From Spirochaetia bacterium (GTDB lineage: Bacteria > Spirochaetota > Spirochaetia > Treponematales > Breznakiellaceae), in the NCBI GenBank assembly GCA_026002045.1, contig BOAV01000064.1, positions 1 through 14,105 on the forward strand: 14,105 nt of DNA. The letters are read 5' to 3'. The notes under the pieces are model-generated. The model ran no database searches. It was not told the DNA's origin and saw only the letters and a program-made list of their open reading frames with translations. A program made the translations under genes and the position numbers. This document shows, one piece after another, positions 1-5,958 of the stretch (position 1 is its first letter; each line of letters begins with the position of its first letter).

Positions 1-94
1 ACATTGAGCAGCTTGTCGCCAAGACCATACAAAAAGCCTTTGCGGATAACTGCAAAGGCTTTTTGTATGGTCTTGGCGACAAGCTGCTCAATGT
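1..94. repeat. Perfect 43-bp inverted repeat (long hairpin) at window edge
   Basis: Bases 1-43 are the exact reverse complement of bases 52-94, with an 8-nt loop at 44-51. The match runs right up to base 1, so it may extend to the left beyond the window. The arms lie inside the 3' part of the minus-strand regulator gene, so that protein reads through the loop into an inverted copy of its own coding sequence. It may be a real long palindrome or a fold-back (chimeric) artefact at a contig end; the sequence alone cannot decide. It is not a terminator, because it has no T-tract and is unusually long and perfect. Confidence 0.93.
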
Positions 95-353
95 CATTGG
101 CTACAGTCTGGTACAGCCGTTCCAAAGCCGCTTCCAGGGCGGGATCTGCTGAAAAAAGTTGATATGTTTCTATTTCCAACGCCCTTGCGATCCGTTCCAG
201 CATTTCAGGGGTAGGAAATTTTTTGCAAACTTCAATCATGGCGATATATTGGGTAGTAATATCCGCTTTTTCTGCCAGTGCAGCCTGTGTTAAACCGCTT
301 TTACGGCGGCTTAACTTCATATTTTTTGCCAGTATCTCTCTAATATTTTCCAT
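1..353 (-). CDS. XRE-family helix-turn-helix transcriptional regulator (3' end outside window)
   Basis: A minus-strand reading frame begins at ATG 351-353 and stays open to base 1, giving 117 codons. Residues about 4-67 have the pattern of a Cro/C1-type DNA-binding domain: LTQAALAEKADIT at 21-33, QYIAMIE at 35-41, then FPTPEMLERIARALEIE at 46-62 and a terminal LF. This matches the family consensus of LTQ, LA, Y-I-x-x-I-E, P-S and L-x-x-I-A-x-A-L. A short acidic/hydrophobic tail (DIEQLVAKTIQKAF) follows and then runs into the 43-bp inverted repeat, so the residues after about 99 may not be native. No clear Shine-Dalgarno precedes the ATG. The gene is divergent from the lipoprotein gene at 556 and shares its promoter region, so it may autoregulate and control that gene (inference). 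The DNA-binding role is well supported; the target is unknown. Confidence 0.85.
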   Translation of the reverse strand, partial: MENIREILAKNMKLSRRKSGLTQAALAEKADITTQYIAMIEVCKKFPTPEMLERIARALEIETYQLFSADPALEAALERLYQTVANDIEQLVAKTIQKAFAVIRKGFLYGLGDKLLN

Positions 354-380
354 AAATCAAGTCTGCTTGCCAATAAAACA

Positions 381-408
381 ATAATAAACGTCTTAGAGGC
401 ATTGACAA
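381..408 (-). promoter_or_regulatory. Candidate sigma-70 promoter of the HTH regulator
   Basis: Read on the minus strand, TTGTCA (403-408) and TATTAT (381-386) are separated by 16 nt. The predicted start is near 374, about 20 nt before the ATG at 353. Its -35 box overlaps the -35 box of the plus-strand promoter by five bases. This is a sequence match only. Confidence 0.5.
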
Positions 409-431
409 ATTGCCGATAGGACGATTATAAT
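402..431 (+). promoter_or_regulatory. Strong sigma-70 promoter (P1) of the beta-helix lipoprotein gene
   Basis: A consensus TTGACA (402-407) is followed after 18 nt by a consensus TATAAT (426-431). The predicted start is near 438, giving a leader of about 118 nt that includes the palindrome at 461-477. Both hexamers match the consensus perfectly, which is rare by chance. Confidence 0.72.
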
Positions 432-460
432 GGACGAATTGGCACTTTCTTGTAGTATCT

Positions 461-482
461 TGGGACATTTTGTCCCATTTTT
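461..482 (+). promoter_or_regulatory. 7-3-7 palindrome with T-tract: operator or attenuator
   Basis: TGGGACA (461-467) and TGTCCCA (471-477) form a perfect inverted repeat around TTT, followed by five T residues (478-482). As DNA it has the two-fold symmetry of a repressor site. As RNA it would be a 7-bp stem followed by a U-tract, resembling a short intrinsic terminator that would stop transcripts from P1. It lies between P1 and a second promoter-like element. The neighbouring HTH regulator is the obvious candidate binder, but this is inference. Confidence 0.6.
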
Positions 483-495
483 ACGGTAAAGTGCG

Positions 496-523
496 TTGAC
501 AACGGGCATTAGCGGGGTGTAAT
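496..523 (+). promoter_or_regulatory. Second promoter-like element (P2) of the lipoprotein gene
   Basis: TTGACA (496-501) is followed after 16 nt by TGTAAT (518-523), with a predicted start near 530, 26 nt before the ATG at 556. The ribosome site AGGGAGGA (542-549) would be retained in this shorter leader. The -10 box is one base off consensus and the spacing is at the short end. Confidence 0.42.
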
Positions 524-555
524 CCCTGGTTATTTTATTTCAGGGAGGATGTTTT

Positions 556-2244
556 ATGAATAAGACATTCAGAGGCGGAATTTCCGCCATGGCCGCAGTG
601 TTGCTGGCGGCATCGCTTTTGGTAACGGGGTGCGGCACAACAGGCGGGAGCGAAACGCAGAAACCGGAAACGGAAGTTAGGGCATTAGGGCTTAGTTTGG
701 ACGAAAGCCTCCGCAGGTACATGGGGCCAGAGCAGCAAACCTGGGGCGATGAAGCGGTTAATGTCTACTTTTTGGATCACCTCCGGTTTGAAGAATTTAA
801 AGCTGAACTGGAAGCGGGGGGTGAATATCAGCAAATTGACAGTTGGAATGATGATAATCGGGACTGGGAGCGGGGAAAGACCTTTGCACGGTTGAGTGTA
901 CGGCGTGATGGTGCGGTTGAATTGGACCTTTGTAGAGAAGACAATTCCAGGTCTGGGTATAGGTATAAAAAAGCCGCTTCGAATGGATCGCGTGCGGCGT
1001 TAGGGCCCAAGTTGGATGCAAGCCTCCGCAAGTACATAGGGCCTAATCTGCAAACCTGGGGCGATGAAGCGGTTAATGTCTACTTTTTGGATCCCCTCAA
1101 TTTTGAAGAATTTCGGGTTGAACTGGACGCGGGGGTTGAGTATTTTCAAACTGGCAGTTCGAATAATGATAATCGGGACTGGGAAAGGGGAAAGACTTTT
1201 GCACGGTGGGCTGTGCGGCCTGACGGCAGAATGGAATTGGGCCTTTACAAGAAAGACAATTCCGGCGTTGTGTACCGGTATGAAAAAACCGCAGAACTAG
1301 CCGCAAAACTGGGCGGCGAGGGCAAGGCGGTGATGGACGGCTCTACGATACGGCTCTCAGGCGACGTAAATCTTACCACCGGATTCACCGTGCCCCGGGG
1401 CTTTACGCTTGCGGTTCCCGCAGGCATTACGCTTGACCTGATGGCAGAGGGCGCGAGGTTCGAACTGCAGAACGGCGCAAAATTGACCGTGGACGGCACG
1501 GTGAACACCAGCGGCGGGGGACTCCGCCTTGGGGAGGGCGCCGTGGTTATCAACGGGAGCGGAACCATCAGCCTGAAAAGCAAGGGACGCCTGCTCAACA
1601 TCGACGGCAAGAGGCATCTCACCCTTGAGGGCGTTACGCTGATCGGAATTGAAGACAATGACAACTCATTGGTACAAGTGGGCGGAGGCGGCGAGTTTGT
1701 CATGAAAAGCGGCGCGATTACGGGCAACACCCGCATAGGGAACGATGGCGGCGGGGTGAATGTTGGCGAAAATGGAACCTTCACTATGGAAGGCGGAGAG
1801 ATAAGCGGCAACACGGCCAGGAACGGCGGTGGGGTGAATGTCTGGAAGGGAACCTTCACCATGAAAAGCGGCGCGATAAGCGGCAACACAGCCCCCAACG
1901 GCGACCGCACCGGTGTCGGCGGCGGGGTGAATGTCAACGGAACCTTCACCATGGAAGGCGGCGAGATAAGCGGCAACACGTCCGCCAAATTTGGCGGCGG
2001 CGTGATAGTGAATAAAGGTGGTATCTTTAGCAAGACCGGCGGTACTATATACGGCGATACCGACAATATCCATACCCCCGGTTCAACTGAGAACACGGCA
2101 AACATAGGTAATGCGGTATTTCTCGGACGAGGCGGCAGACCGGACCCGAATTTGTTGCGGAATTCCACCGCCGGTGAAGGCGATAATATGTCTTGGGACG
2201 GTACTAACGCGGAAGGGTTCGACGGCGAAACGACTGCGGGTTAA
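556..2244 (+). CDS. Lipoprotein with duplicated N-terminal module and parallel beta-helix repeats
   Basis: A 562-residue surface or periplasmic lipoprotein of unknown function. The ATG at 556 follows a strong AGGGAGGA site (542-549). Residues 1-26 form a lipoprotein signal: basic start, hydrophobic core, and lipobox LVTGC with Cys26 as the likely lipidated residue. Residues 43-245 hold two tandem copies of a ~105-residue module (43-147 and 148-245). Both contain GPxxQTWGDEAVNVYFLD, DNRDWERGKTFAR and an ending of YRYxK(A/T). Residues about 255-375 look like a beta-rich stalk (SGDVNLTTGFTVPRG, TVDGTVNTSGGG). From residue 381 there are five imperfect turns of F-T-M-(E/K)-(G/S)-G-(E/A)-I-S-G-N-T followed by GGGVNV, spaced 25-30 residues, typical of right-handed parallel beta-helices. 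Such repeats are common in termite-gut Treponema surface proteins (recollection). Adhesion or glycan binding is possible but not shown. The divergent HTH gene may regulate it. Confidence 0.85.
   Translation: MNKTFRGGISAMAAVLLAASLLVTGCGTTGGSETQKPETEVRALGLSLDESLRRYMGPEQQTWGDEAVNVYFLDHLRFEEFKAELEAGGEYQQIDSWNDDNRDWERGKTFARLSVRRDGAVELDLCREDNSRSGYRYKKAASNGSRAALGPKLDASLRKYIGPNLQTWGDEAVNVYFLDPLNFEEFRVELDAGVEYFQTGSSNNDNRDWERGKTFARWAVRPDGRMELGLYKKDNSGVVYRYEKTAELAAKLGGEGKAVMDGSTIRLSGDVNLTTGFTVPRGFTLAVPAGITLDLMAEGARFELQNGAKLTVDGTVNTSGGGLRLGEGAVVINGSGTISLKSKGRLLNIDGKRHLTLEGVTLIGIEDNDNSLVQVGGGGEFVMKSGAITGNTRIGNDGGGVNVGENGTFTMEGGEISGNTARNGGGVNVWKGTFTMKSGAISGNTAPNGDRTGVGGGVNVNGTFTMEGGEISGNTSAKFGGGVIVNKGGIFSKTGGTIYGDTDNIHTPGSTENTANIGNAVFLGRGGRPDPNLLRNSTAGEGDNMSWDGTNAEGFDGETTAG
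682..1290 (+). repeat. Tandem duplication of a ~315-bp coding module
   Basis: The codons at 682-996 and 997-1290 encode two aligned copies of one module, offset by exactly 105 codons. Roughly two thirds of residues match by eye, and the DNA is near-identical over blocks such as those around 743-770 and 1058-1085. The preserved frame and conserved aromatic/acidic motifs indicate an intragenic duplication with both copies kept under selection. Confidence 0.88.
1696..2100 (+). repeat. Beta-helix coding repeats (about five units)
   Basis: Units begin at the Phe codons at 1696, 1780, 1855, 1945 and 2026, with spacings of 84, 75, 90 and 81 nt, all multiples of three. The core DNA of several units (accttcaccatg, then gcgagataagcggcaacac or a close variant) is almost identical. 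This makes the tract prone to in-frame expansion or contraction. The last unit (FSKTGGTIYGDT) is the most diverged, as expected for a capping turn. Confidence 0.85.
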
Positions 2245-2261
2245 ACGCCGTCTGGGTTAGA

Positions 2262-2290
2262 ATGCCTATGGCGCCAGGTACCATAGGCGT
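2262..2290. repeat. Short hairpin after the lipoprotein gene
   Basis: gcctatgg (2264-2271) pairs with ccataggc (2281-2288) around a 9-nt loop, extended by a G-T wobble and one A-T pair. It starts 18 nt after the stop codon at 2242-2244. No T-tract follows, so a canonical intrinsic terminator is not supported. It could protect the 3' end of the mRNA. Confidence 0.6.
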
Positions 2291-2301
2291 ACACTTAGCA
2301 G

Positions 2302-2383
2302 AAAAAATGATAACCACAGACCACACTAACCTCACGGACAAAAGGAAAGAAATCAAAGCAAAAGTCCGTGAGATCTGTGGTTA
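2302..2383 (-). terminator. Compound hairpin, probable terminator for the CPBP protease gene
   Basis: Two nested perfect arms are present: 2311-2320 pairs with 2374-2383 (taaccacaga), and 2331-2339 pairs with 2364-2372 (ctcacggac). They are separated by a 10-nt bulge on one side and 1 nt on the other, with a 24-nt A-rich loop. On the minus strand the stem is followed after 3 nt by six T residues (complement of 2302-2307), which suits termination of the gene ending at 2498. On the plus strand it is followed by A residues, so termination in that direction is less supported. The rest of 2245-2497 holds the smaller hairpin at 2262-2290 and T-rich tracts at 2419-2435; no gene is visible. Confidence 0.6.
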
Positions 2384-2497
2384 AAAATCCTTAAGTTTAT
2401 GATCTTGCACCTGTCATCTTTTTTTCCTTTTTTTTGCCAATTTTTCCATAAATTCCGATCCAAAACCGCCACTCAATGCCCTATATAGGTGTGCGCT

Positions 2498-3121
2498 TTA
2501 GACGCCCATTGCATATACAAAAATATTGTACAGCCCGTGGGCCAGGGCAATTCCGTGGATGGCTCTGAAGCGGATAAAAACCAGGGACAACATGGTCCCG
2601 GCCAGAAAGGCGTTCAGGACCCCCCAGGGGCCCTCGTAAATGTGGCAGGAGGAGAAAAGCAGCACCCCTGTCAGGATGGCCATGAAGGGGGAGAGACCGA
2701 AGGCTTCCAGTTTGGTCAGAAGGTAAAAGCGGAAATAGCTTTCTTCAAGATAACCGGTACTGAGGCAGGAAAGGGTCATCACTATCCAGCCTGTCATGTT
2801 GGGGGGAGCCTCAATGTTAATGCCGGCGGGGAGATCAAAGCGGGAGGAAACCAGGGCGATGCAGAACCCTGAGAGCAGCAGGGCCGGAAGGGCAAAAAGG
2901 GCCGAATAGAGGTCCTGCCGGCGGAACCGGGGTATTATCTGTTTCGACATGAGGGGTTGTAAAATGAGATACCATATCAAGGCTAAGGATGGAATATTAA
3001 AGATGAGGATACGGCGCAATTCACCGGCTATGGAAAAGGCCGCAAGGGGCGGCCCCTCTTTCAGGGCGCCGGGTAAAAAGAGGATTACATACAGAATGAG
3101 CGGTTCGATTAACCTGCTCAT
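2498..3121 (-). CDS. CPBP-family intramembrane metalloprotease (Abi/CAAX protease 2 family)
   Basis: A 207-residue polytopic membrane protein. The ATG at 3121 is chosen because AAAAGGAG lies 5 nt upstream (3127-3134); a GTG six codons earlier (3139) overlaps that ribosome site and is less likely. The three family motifs are present: EESYFR (Glu126, Glu127, Arg131), FSSCH (Phe156, His160) and HGLYN (His195, Asn199). In this family the Glu and His residues form the active site within the membrane. Several hydrophobic segments surround them (about 5-25, 40-58, 75-93, 110-125, 148-162, 170-185). Bacterial members are linked to prenyl-protein-like processing, bacteriocin self-immunity or signalling; nothing here fixes the substrate. 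It stands alone, divergent from the HEAT/comEC operon and convergent with the lipoprotein gene. Confidence 0.85.
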   Translation of the reverse strand: MSRLIEPLILYVILFLPGALKEGPPLAAFSIAGELRRILIFNIPSLALIWYLILQPLMSKQIIPRFRRQDLYSALFALPALLLSGFCIALVSSRFDLPAGINIEAPPNMTGWIVMTLSCLSTGYLEESYFRFYLLTKLEAFGLSPFMAILTGVLLFSSCHIYEGPWGVLNAFLAGTMLSLVFIRFRAIHGIALAHGLYNIFVYAMGV

Positions 3122-3132
3122 GGGCGCTCCTT

Positions 3133-3161
3133 TTGACACGGCAAAGCCGTTATTGTATACT
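3133..3161 (+). promoter_or_regulatory. Sigma-70 promoter of the HEAT-comEC-rsmA operon
   Basis: A consensus TTGACA (3133-3138) is followed after 17 nt by TATACT (3156-3161). The predicted start is near 3168, about 41 nt before the ATG at 3209. The -35 box overlaps the ribosome binding site of the divergent protease gene. The -10 box forms the left arm of the perfect palindrome TATACT-C-AGTATA (3156-3168). Confidence 0.7.
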
Positions 3162-3162
3162 C

Positions 3163-3191
3163 AGTATAAGTACATTTTTAGGAAATGGGAA
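3163..3191 (-). promoter_or_regulatory. Candidate promoter of the CPBP protease gene
   Basis: On the minus strand, TTCCCA (3186-3191, four of six matches) and TATACT (3163-3168) are 17 nt apart, with a predicted start near 3156. The -10 box is the right arm of the palindrome that also contains the plus-strand -10 box. The two RNAs would therefore overlap by about a dozen bases and polymerase could occupy only one at a time. Confidence 0.45.
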
Positions 3192-3208
3192 ATGGTTTTA
3201 GGGATAAT

Positions 3209-4441
3209 ATGAGTCAAAAAAATGTGCTTTTCAGGCTGTTCATTGCGAGCTTTCTTTTTATCGTGATCCCGGGACCGGGTCCGGCCGCCCAGGACTCCAT
3301 ACTGAATTCCTTTCAACGAAATTTTACCAGGGCTTTGCTTCCCAACAAGGCCGGTATCCTGCGGGATGCCGCCGCCCATAGCCTGGCCCCGGAATTTATC
3401 GACCGTCTCTACGAATACGCCCTGGATTTTGCCCTGCAGAATGCGGAATTACTCCAAAAAGATCCCGATATGATAAACCTTGTGGGGGTTTCAATCCTGG
3501 GCATACGTAAAAGCGGATATCAGCTTAATACAGAAACCTTGTTGAAGGTGTTTTCTTCCTACCCGGATTTCCAAACCAGGCTCAATGTGTTGGATGCCAT
3601 GGTTGTTTTGGGAAAGGGAGATCCCGGGGTTCTGGAAGCTTTAGCCACCTTTTTGGCAGATCAGAACAACCTGTACCGTTCCGGCAAGGACGTTGATTAC
3701 CTTATCCTTTCGGTCGGTCTCTCCACCCTGTCCAGACTGGCCCCTCCGGGGGACAAGACATACTTTCCGCTGTTGTTGTCCATCATAACCACAGACTACC
3801 CAAATAATATCACGGTGGAAGCGGAAAAAGCCGTCCGGACTATCGGGGGGGATTATTACCAGTTCCTTATTGATATAATGCGGAAAAGCCCGGTCCGGGA
3901 AAAACTGGCGGCTTTCCGGGCGGGGACCGACACCGGCAAGTATAGCTGGGCTAAACAGTTTAGTACCGCTCAGCGGGGGGGCTTTGCGGAAACCGCCCTG
4001 GACGTAAGTATCTATCTTCATCCGTATACGGCCGAAGATAGGGCCGCCCTTTCCGCCCTCCAGTCAGAGGCGATCACTATCCTGGGGGAACTGAAATGGA
4101 TCCGGGCCGAGCCTTTGGCGATAAGGTATTTTTACCGGATGCAAACCGAATATCAAAATGGACAGGTCCCCGGTGAGCGGTTTCTGGAGGCCATTATCTG
4201 TCTTGGGGCCATGGGAACTGTCGAGGCGGCCCAGGTCCTTGCCCTTCAGCTTGGGTACTTCAATTCGCAAATGGAAAGGACCGGTAATTTTGACGAGCCC
4301 CTTGTCCTGGCTCTGGTGAATACCCTGGGCAACATAGGGGCAAAGTCTGCTTTTGATTACCTCAATTACATCAGTTATTTGCCCTATCCCCAAAGCATCC
4401 GGGCTGCGGCTAATGTGGCATTGGGGCAGCTCAGATGGTAG
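3209..4441 (+). CDS. Exported HEAT-like repeat protein of unknown function, first gene of operon
   Basis: A 410-residue protein. The ATG at 3209 is chosen over an in-frame ATG at 3185 because AGGGA (3200-3204) is correctly spaced for the former and the earlier ATG has only an AGGA 1-2 nt away. The N-terminus is a signal peptide: MSQKNVLFRLF, a hydrophobic stretch to about residue 20, then PGPGPAA with likely cleavage near residue 26. The rest is alpha-helical, with helix pairs of HEAT/armadillo style such as LLKVFSSYPDFQTRLNVLDAMVVLG, VEAEKAVRTIGG, LSALQSEAITILGELK, LVLALVNTLGNIGAKSAFDYL and SIRAAANVALGQL. HEAT repeats usually act as protein-binding scaffolds. No catalytic motif is seen. Its stop overlaps the comEC start by 7 nt, suggesting coupled translation. 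The envelope location is likely; the role is unknown. Confidence 0.75.
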   Translation: MSQKNVLFRLFIASFLFIVIPGPGPAAQDSILNSFQRNFTRALLPNKAGILRDAAAHSLAPEFIDRLYEYALDFALQNAELLQKDPDMINLVGVSILGIRKSGYQLNTETLLKVFSSYPDFQTRLNVLDAMVVLGKGDPGVLEALATFLADQNNLYRSGKDVDYLILSVGLSTLSRLAPPGDKTYFPLLLSIITTDYPNNITVEAEKAVRTIGGDYYQFLIDIMRKSPVREKLAAFRAGTDTGKYSWAKQFSTAQRGGFAETALDVSIYLHPYTAEDRAALSALQSEAITILGELKWIRAEPLAIRYFYRMQTEYQNGQVPGERFLEAIICLGAMGTVEAAQVLALQLGYFNSQMERTGNFDEPLVLALVNTLGNIGAKSAFDYLNYISYLPYPQSIRAAANVALGQLRW

Positions 4442-5958
4442 ACAGGTTAAAAATCAGCCCCCTTTCATCCCTGACCCTGGGCGCCGTGGCGGGGTATTAC
4501 GGGTTTCATTTAATTTACGGAAGGGATTCCCGGGCTGGGATAATCTTTTTTTGTGTTTTTATCGCTTTTGCGCTTATCTCCTTTTTTCGGGTACTCTCCC
4601 GGGGCGGCGGCGCGGGGGGAATGGATTGCGGTGTTTTAATCGCCCCCGAAAAGGTCCGTTTTTTTCACCGCCGGGGCCTTGATATCATTGCCCTTTCTGT
4701 GGGATTCGTCCTGGGCATCGGCGCCAATGGGAGCATTCCGCGGAACATCAGCCTGGGGCTCCCCCCGGAAAGGGTCACTGCCCTGCAGGGAACCCTCTTG
4801 GATGATCCCCGCGCCTTGAGCAGCGGAACCGGTATGTCTTATCTGAAGCTTGAGAAAAGCGCCGGCAAGGGGGGAGTGCGGACCTCCGCAAAGGGGAAGG
4901 TGCTGGTGTTTTTCCCGGAACAGACCATCCCCACCCTTAAAGATTTCGGCAGGGGAAGCGGGGTCTATGTAGAGGGAATTTTTAGAAATCAGGAGGATCT
5001 TCTCTTCAGCGCCTCCGCCGTGCATGTTACCCGGCCGGCCTCCGCTCTGGAACAGTTCCGTACCGGTCTGCGGCTGGAGCTTACCCGGCGCTTTGTTACC
5101 CCCCGGAACCCCTGGGGGGGGATGGCATTGGCCCTGCTCCTGGGTATCCGGGACAATCTGGATTCTGACCTGGCCCGGGCCTACCGGGATGCGGGTTCCT
5201 CCCATGTGCTTTCCCTTTCGGGGATGCACCTTGCGGTGCTTTCCGCCCTTATCGCCTTTATCCTCAAACGCCCCCTGGGTTTAAAAGCTTCAAGTTTTGT
5301 GGGGGCCGTTTTTATCATCCTCTATGTATTTCTGGTGGGCTCCCAGCCCTCTCTGACTCGATCGGCCATCATGTACCTTCTGGGTGTTTTGGCTGTTTTC
5401 GGGGCCCTGCCCCGTGACCCGGTTTCTCTTTTAAGCCTGTCCTTCCTTGTTCAGATTGTTTGGAAGAACGATTCAGGCCTTGCCATTTCCTTTATCCTTT
5501 CATACCTTGCCCTTTGGGGCATCCTCCGTGTGGGGGAAGCTATTCATGAATTATGGCGGGGTAAGATCCCGGAACTTTTCCTGTCACCCCTTACGGCTTC
5601 CCTGGGGGCCTTTGTTGCCACTGCGGCGGTTTCGGTGTATTACTTTAACACCCTACGGCCAATCGGTATTGTGGCGGGGCTTCTCATCGTTCCCCTGACC
5701 ACGGTCTTTATGATTGGCGCCCTGATCTATCTGGCTTTGAGTTTTTGCATCCCGGCCTTGACCGCTCCCCTTGGCATGGGGCTTTCTTTTTTGTACCGTA
5801 TCCTTGATGCTCTGGTAAGCTTCGCGGCCCGGGCGCCCGGCCTGAATCATCCCGGCTTTATTCCCATATTGGCGGTGTCAGTAGGGCTTTCGGCCCTGTT
5901 GATCTATTTGGAGCACCGGCGGCGGGCCCTGCGGAGCCGGCTTGCCCCCTTACCGTGA
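4435..5958 (+). CDS. comEC: ComEC/Rec2-family DNA-uptake channel protein (short form)
   Basis: A 507-residue inner-membrane protein. ComEC forms the channel that carries single-stranded DNA across the inner membrane during transformation. Two hydrophobic stretches at the N-terminus (about 10-55 and 78-98) are followed by a soluble region (about 115-200) in the position of the family OB-like domain. The competence domain begins near residue 225 with GGMALALLLGIRDNLDSDL, then the hallmark AYRDAGSSHVLSLSGMHL at 249-266 and PSLTRSAIMYLLG further on, with multiple membrane helices to about residue 495. The C-terminal metallo-beta-lactamase domain found in many ComEC proteins is absent; the protein ends in a basic tail. 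The start overlaps the upstream stop by 7 nt and the stop overlaps rsmA by 4 nt. Whether it still serves DNA uptake is uncertain without comEA or pilus genes nearby. Confidence 0.88.
   Translation: MVDRLKISPLSSLTLGAVAGYYGFHLIYGRDSRAGIIFFCVFIAFALISFFRVLSRGGGAGGMDCGVLIAPEKVRFFHRRGLDIIALSVGFVLGIGANGSIPRNISLGLPPERVTALQGTLLDDPRALSSGTGMSYLKLEKSAGKGGVRTSAKGKVLVFFPEQTIPTLKDFGRGSGVYVEGIFRNQEDLLFSASAVHVTRPASALEQFRTGLRLELTRRFVTPRNPWGGMALALLLGIRDNLDSDLARAYRDAGSSHVLSLSGMHLAVLSALIAFILKRPLGLKASSFVGAVFIILYVFLVGSQPSLTRSAIMYLLGVLAVFGALPRDPVSLLSLSFLVQIVWKNDSGLAISFILSYLALWGILRVGEAIHELWRGKIPELFLSPLTASLGAFVATAAVSVYYFNTLRPIGIVAGLLIVPLTTVFMIGALIYLALSFCIPALTAPLGMGLSFLYRILDALVSFAARAPGLNHPGFIPILAVSVGLSALLIYLEHRRRALRSRLAPLP

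Noticed and set aside
1..152. Plus-strand frame through the inverted repeat that encodes a regulator-like peptide
   Set aside because: It exists only because the repeat mirrors the minus-strand gene; it has no start within the window and stops at 150-152.
1696..2100. Repeats considered as a CRISPR-like array
   Set aside because: The repeats are in frame within a coding sequence, of unequal spacing, and encode beta-helix turns.
1245..2168. Long minus-strand open frame opposite the beta-helix gene
   Set aside because: It is a proline-rich mirror of a glycine-rich repeat gene, with no ribosome site and no recognisable domain; the plus-strand gene has a signal peptide and a strong ribosome site.
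2401..2440. T-rich runs as a plus-strand terminator for the lipoprotein gene
   Set aside because: No hairpin lies directly upstream; the nearest stem ends about 36 nt earlier.
2489..2872. Plus-strand frame opposite the CPBP protease
   Set aside because: The minus strand has all three CPBP motifs and a good ribosome site; the plus frame is compositionally biased.
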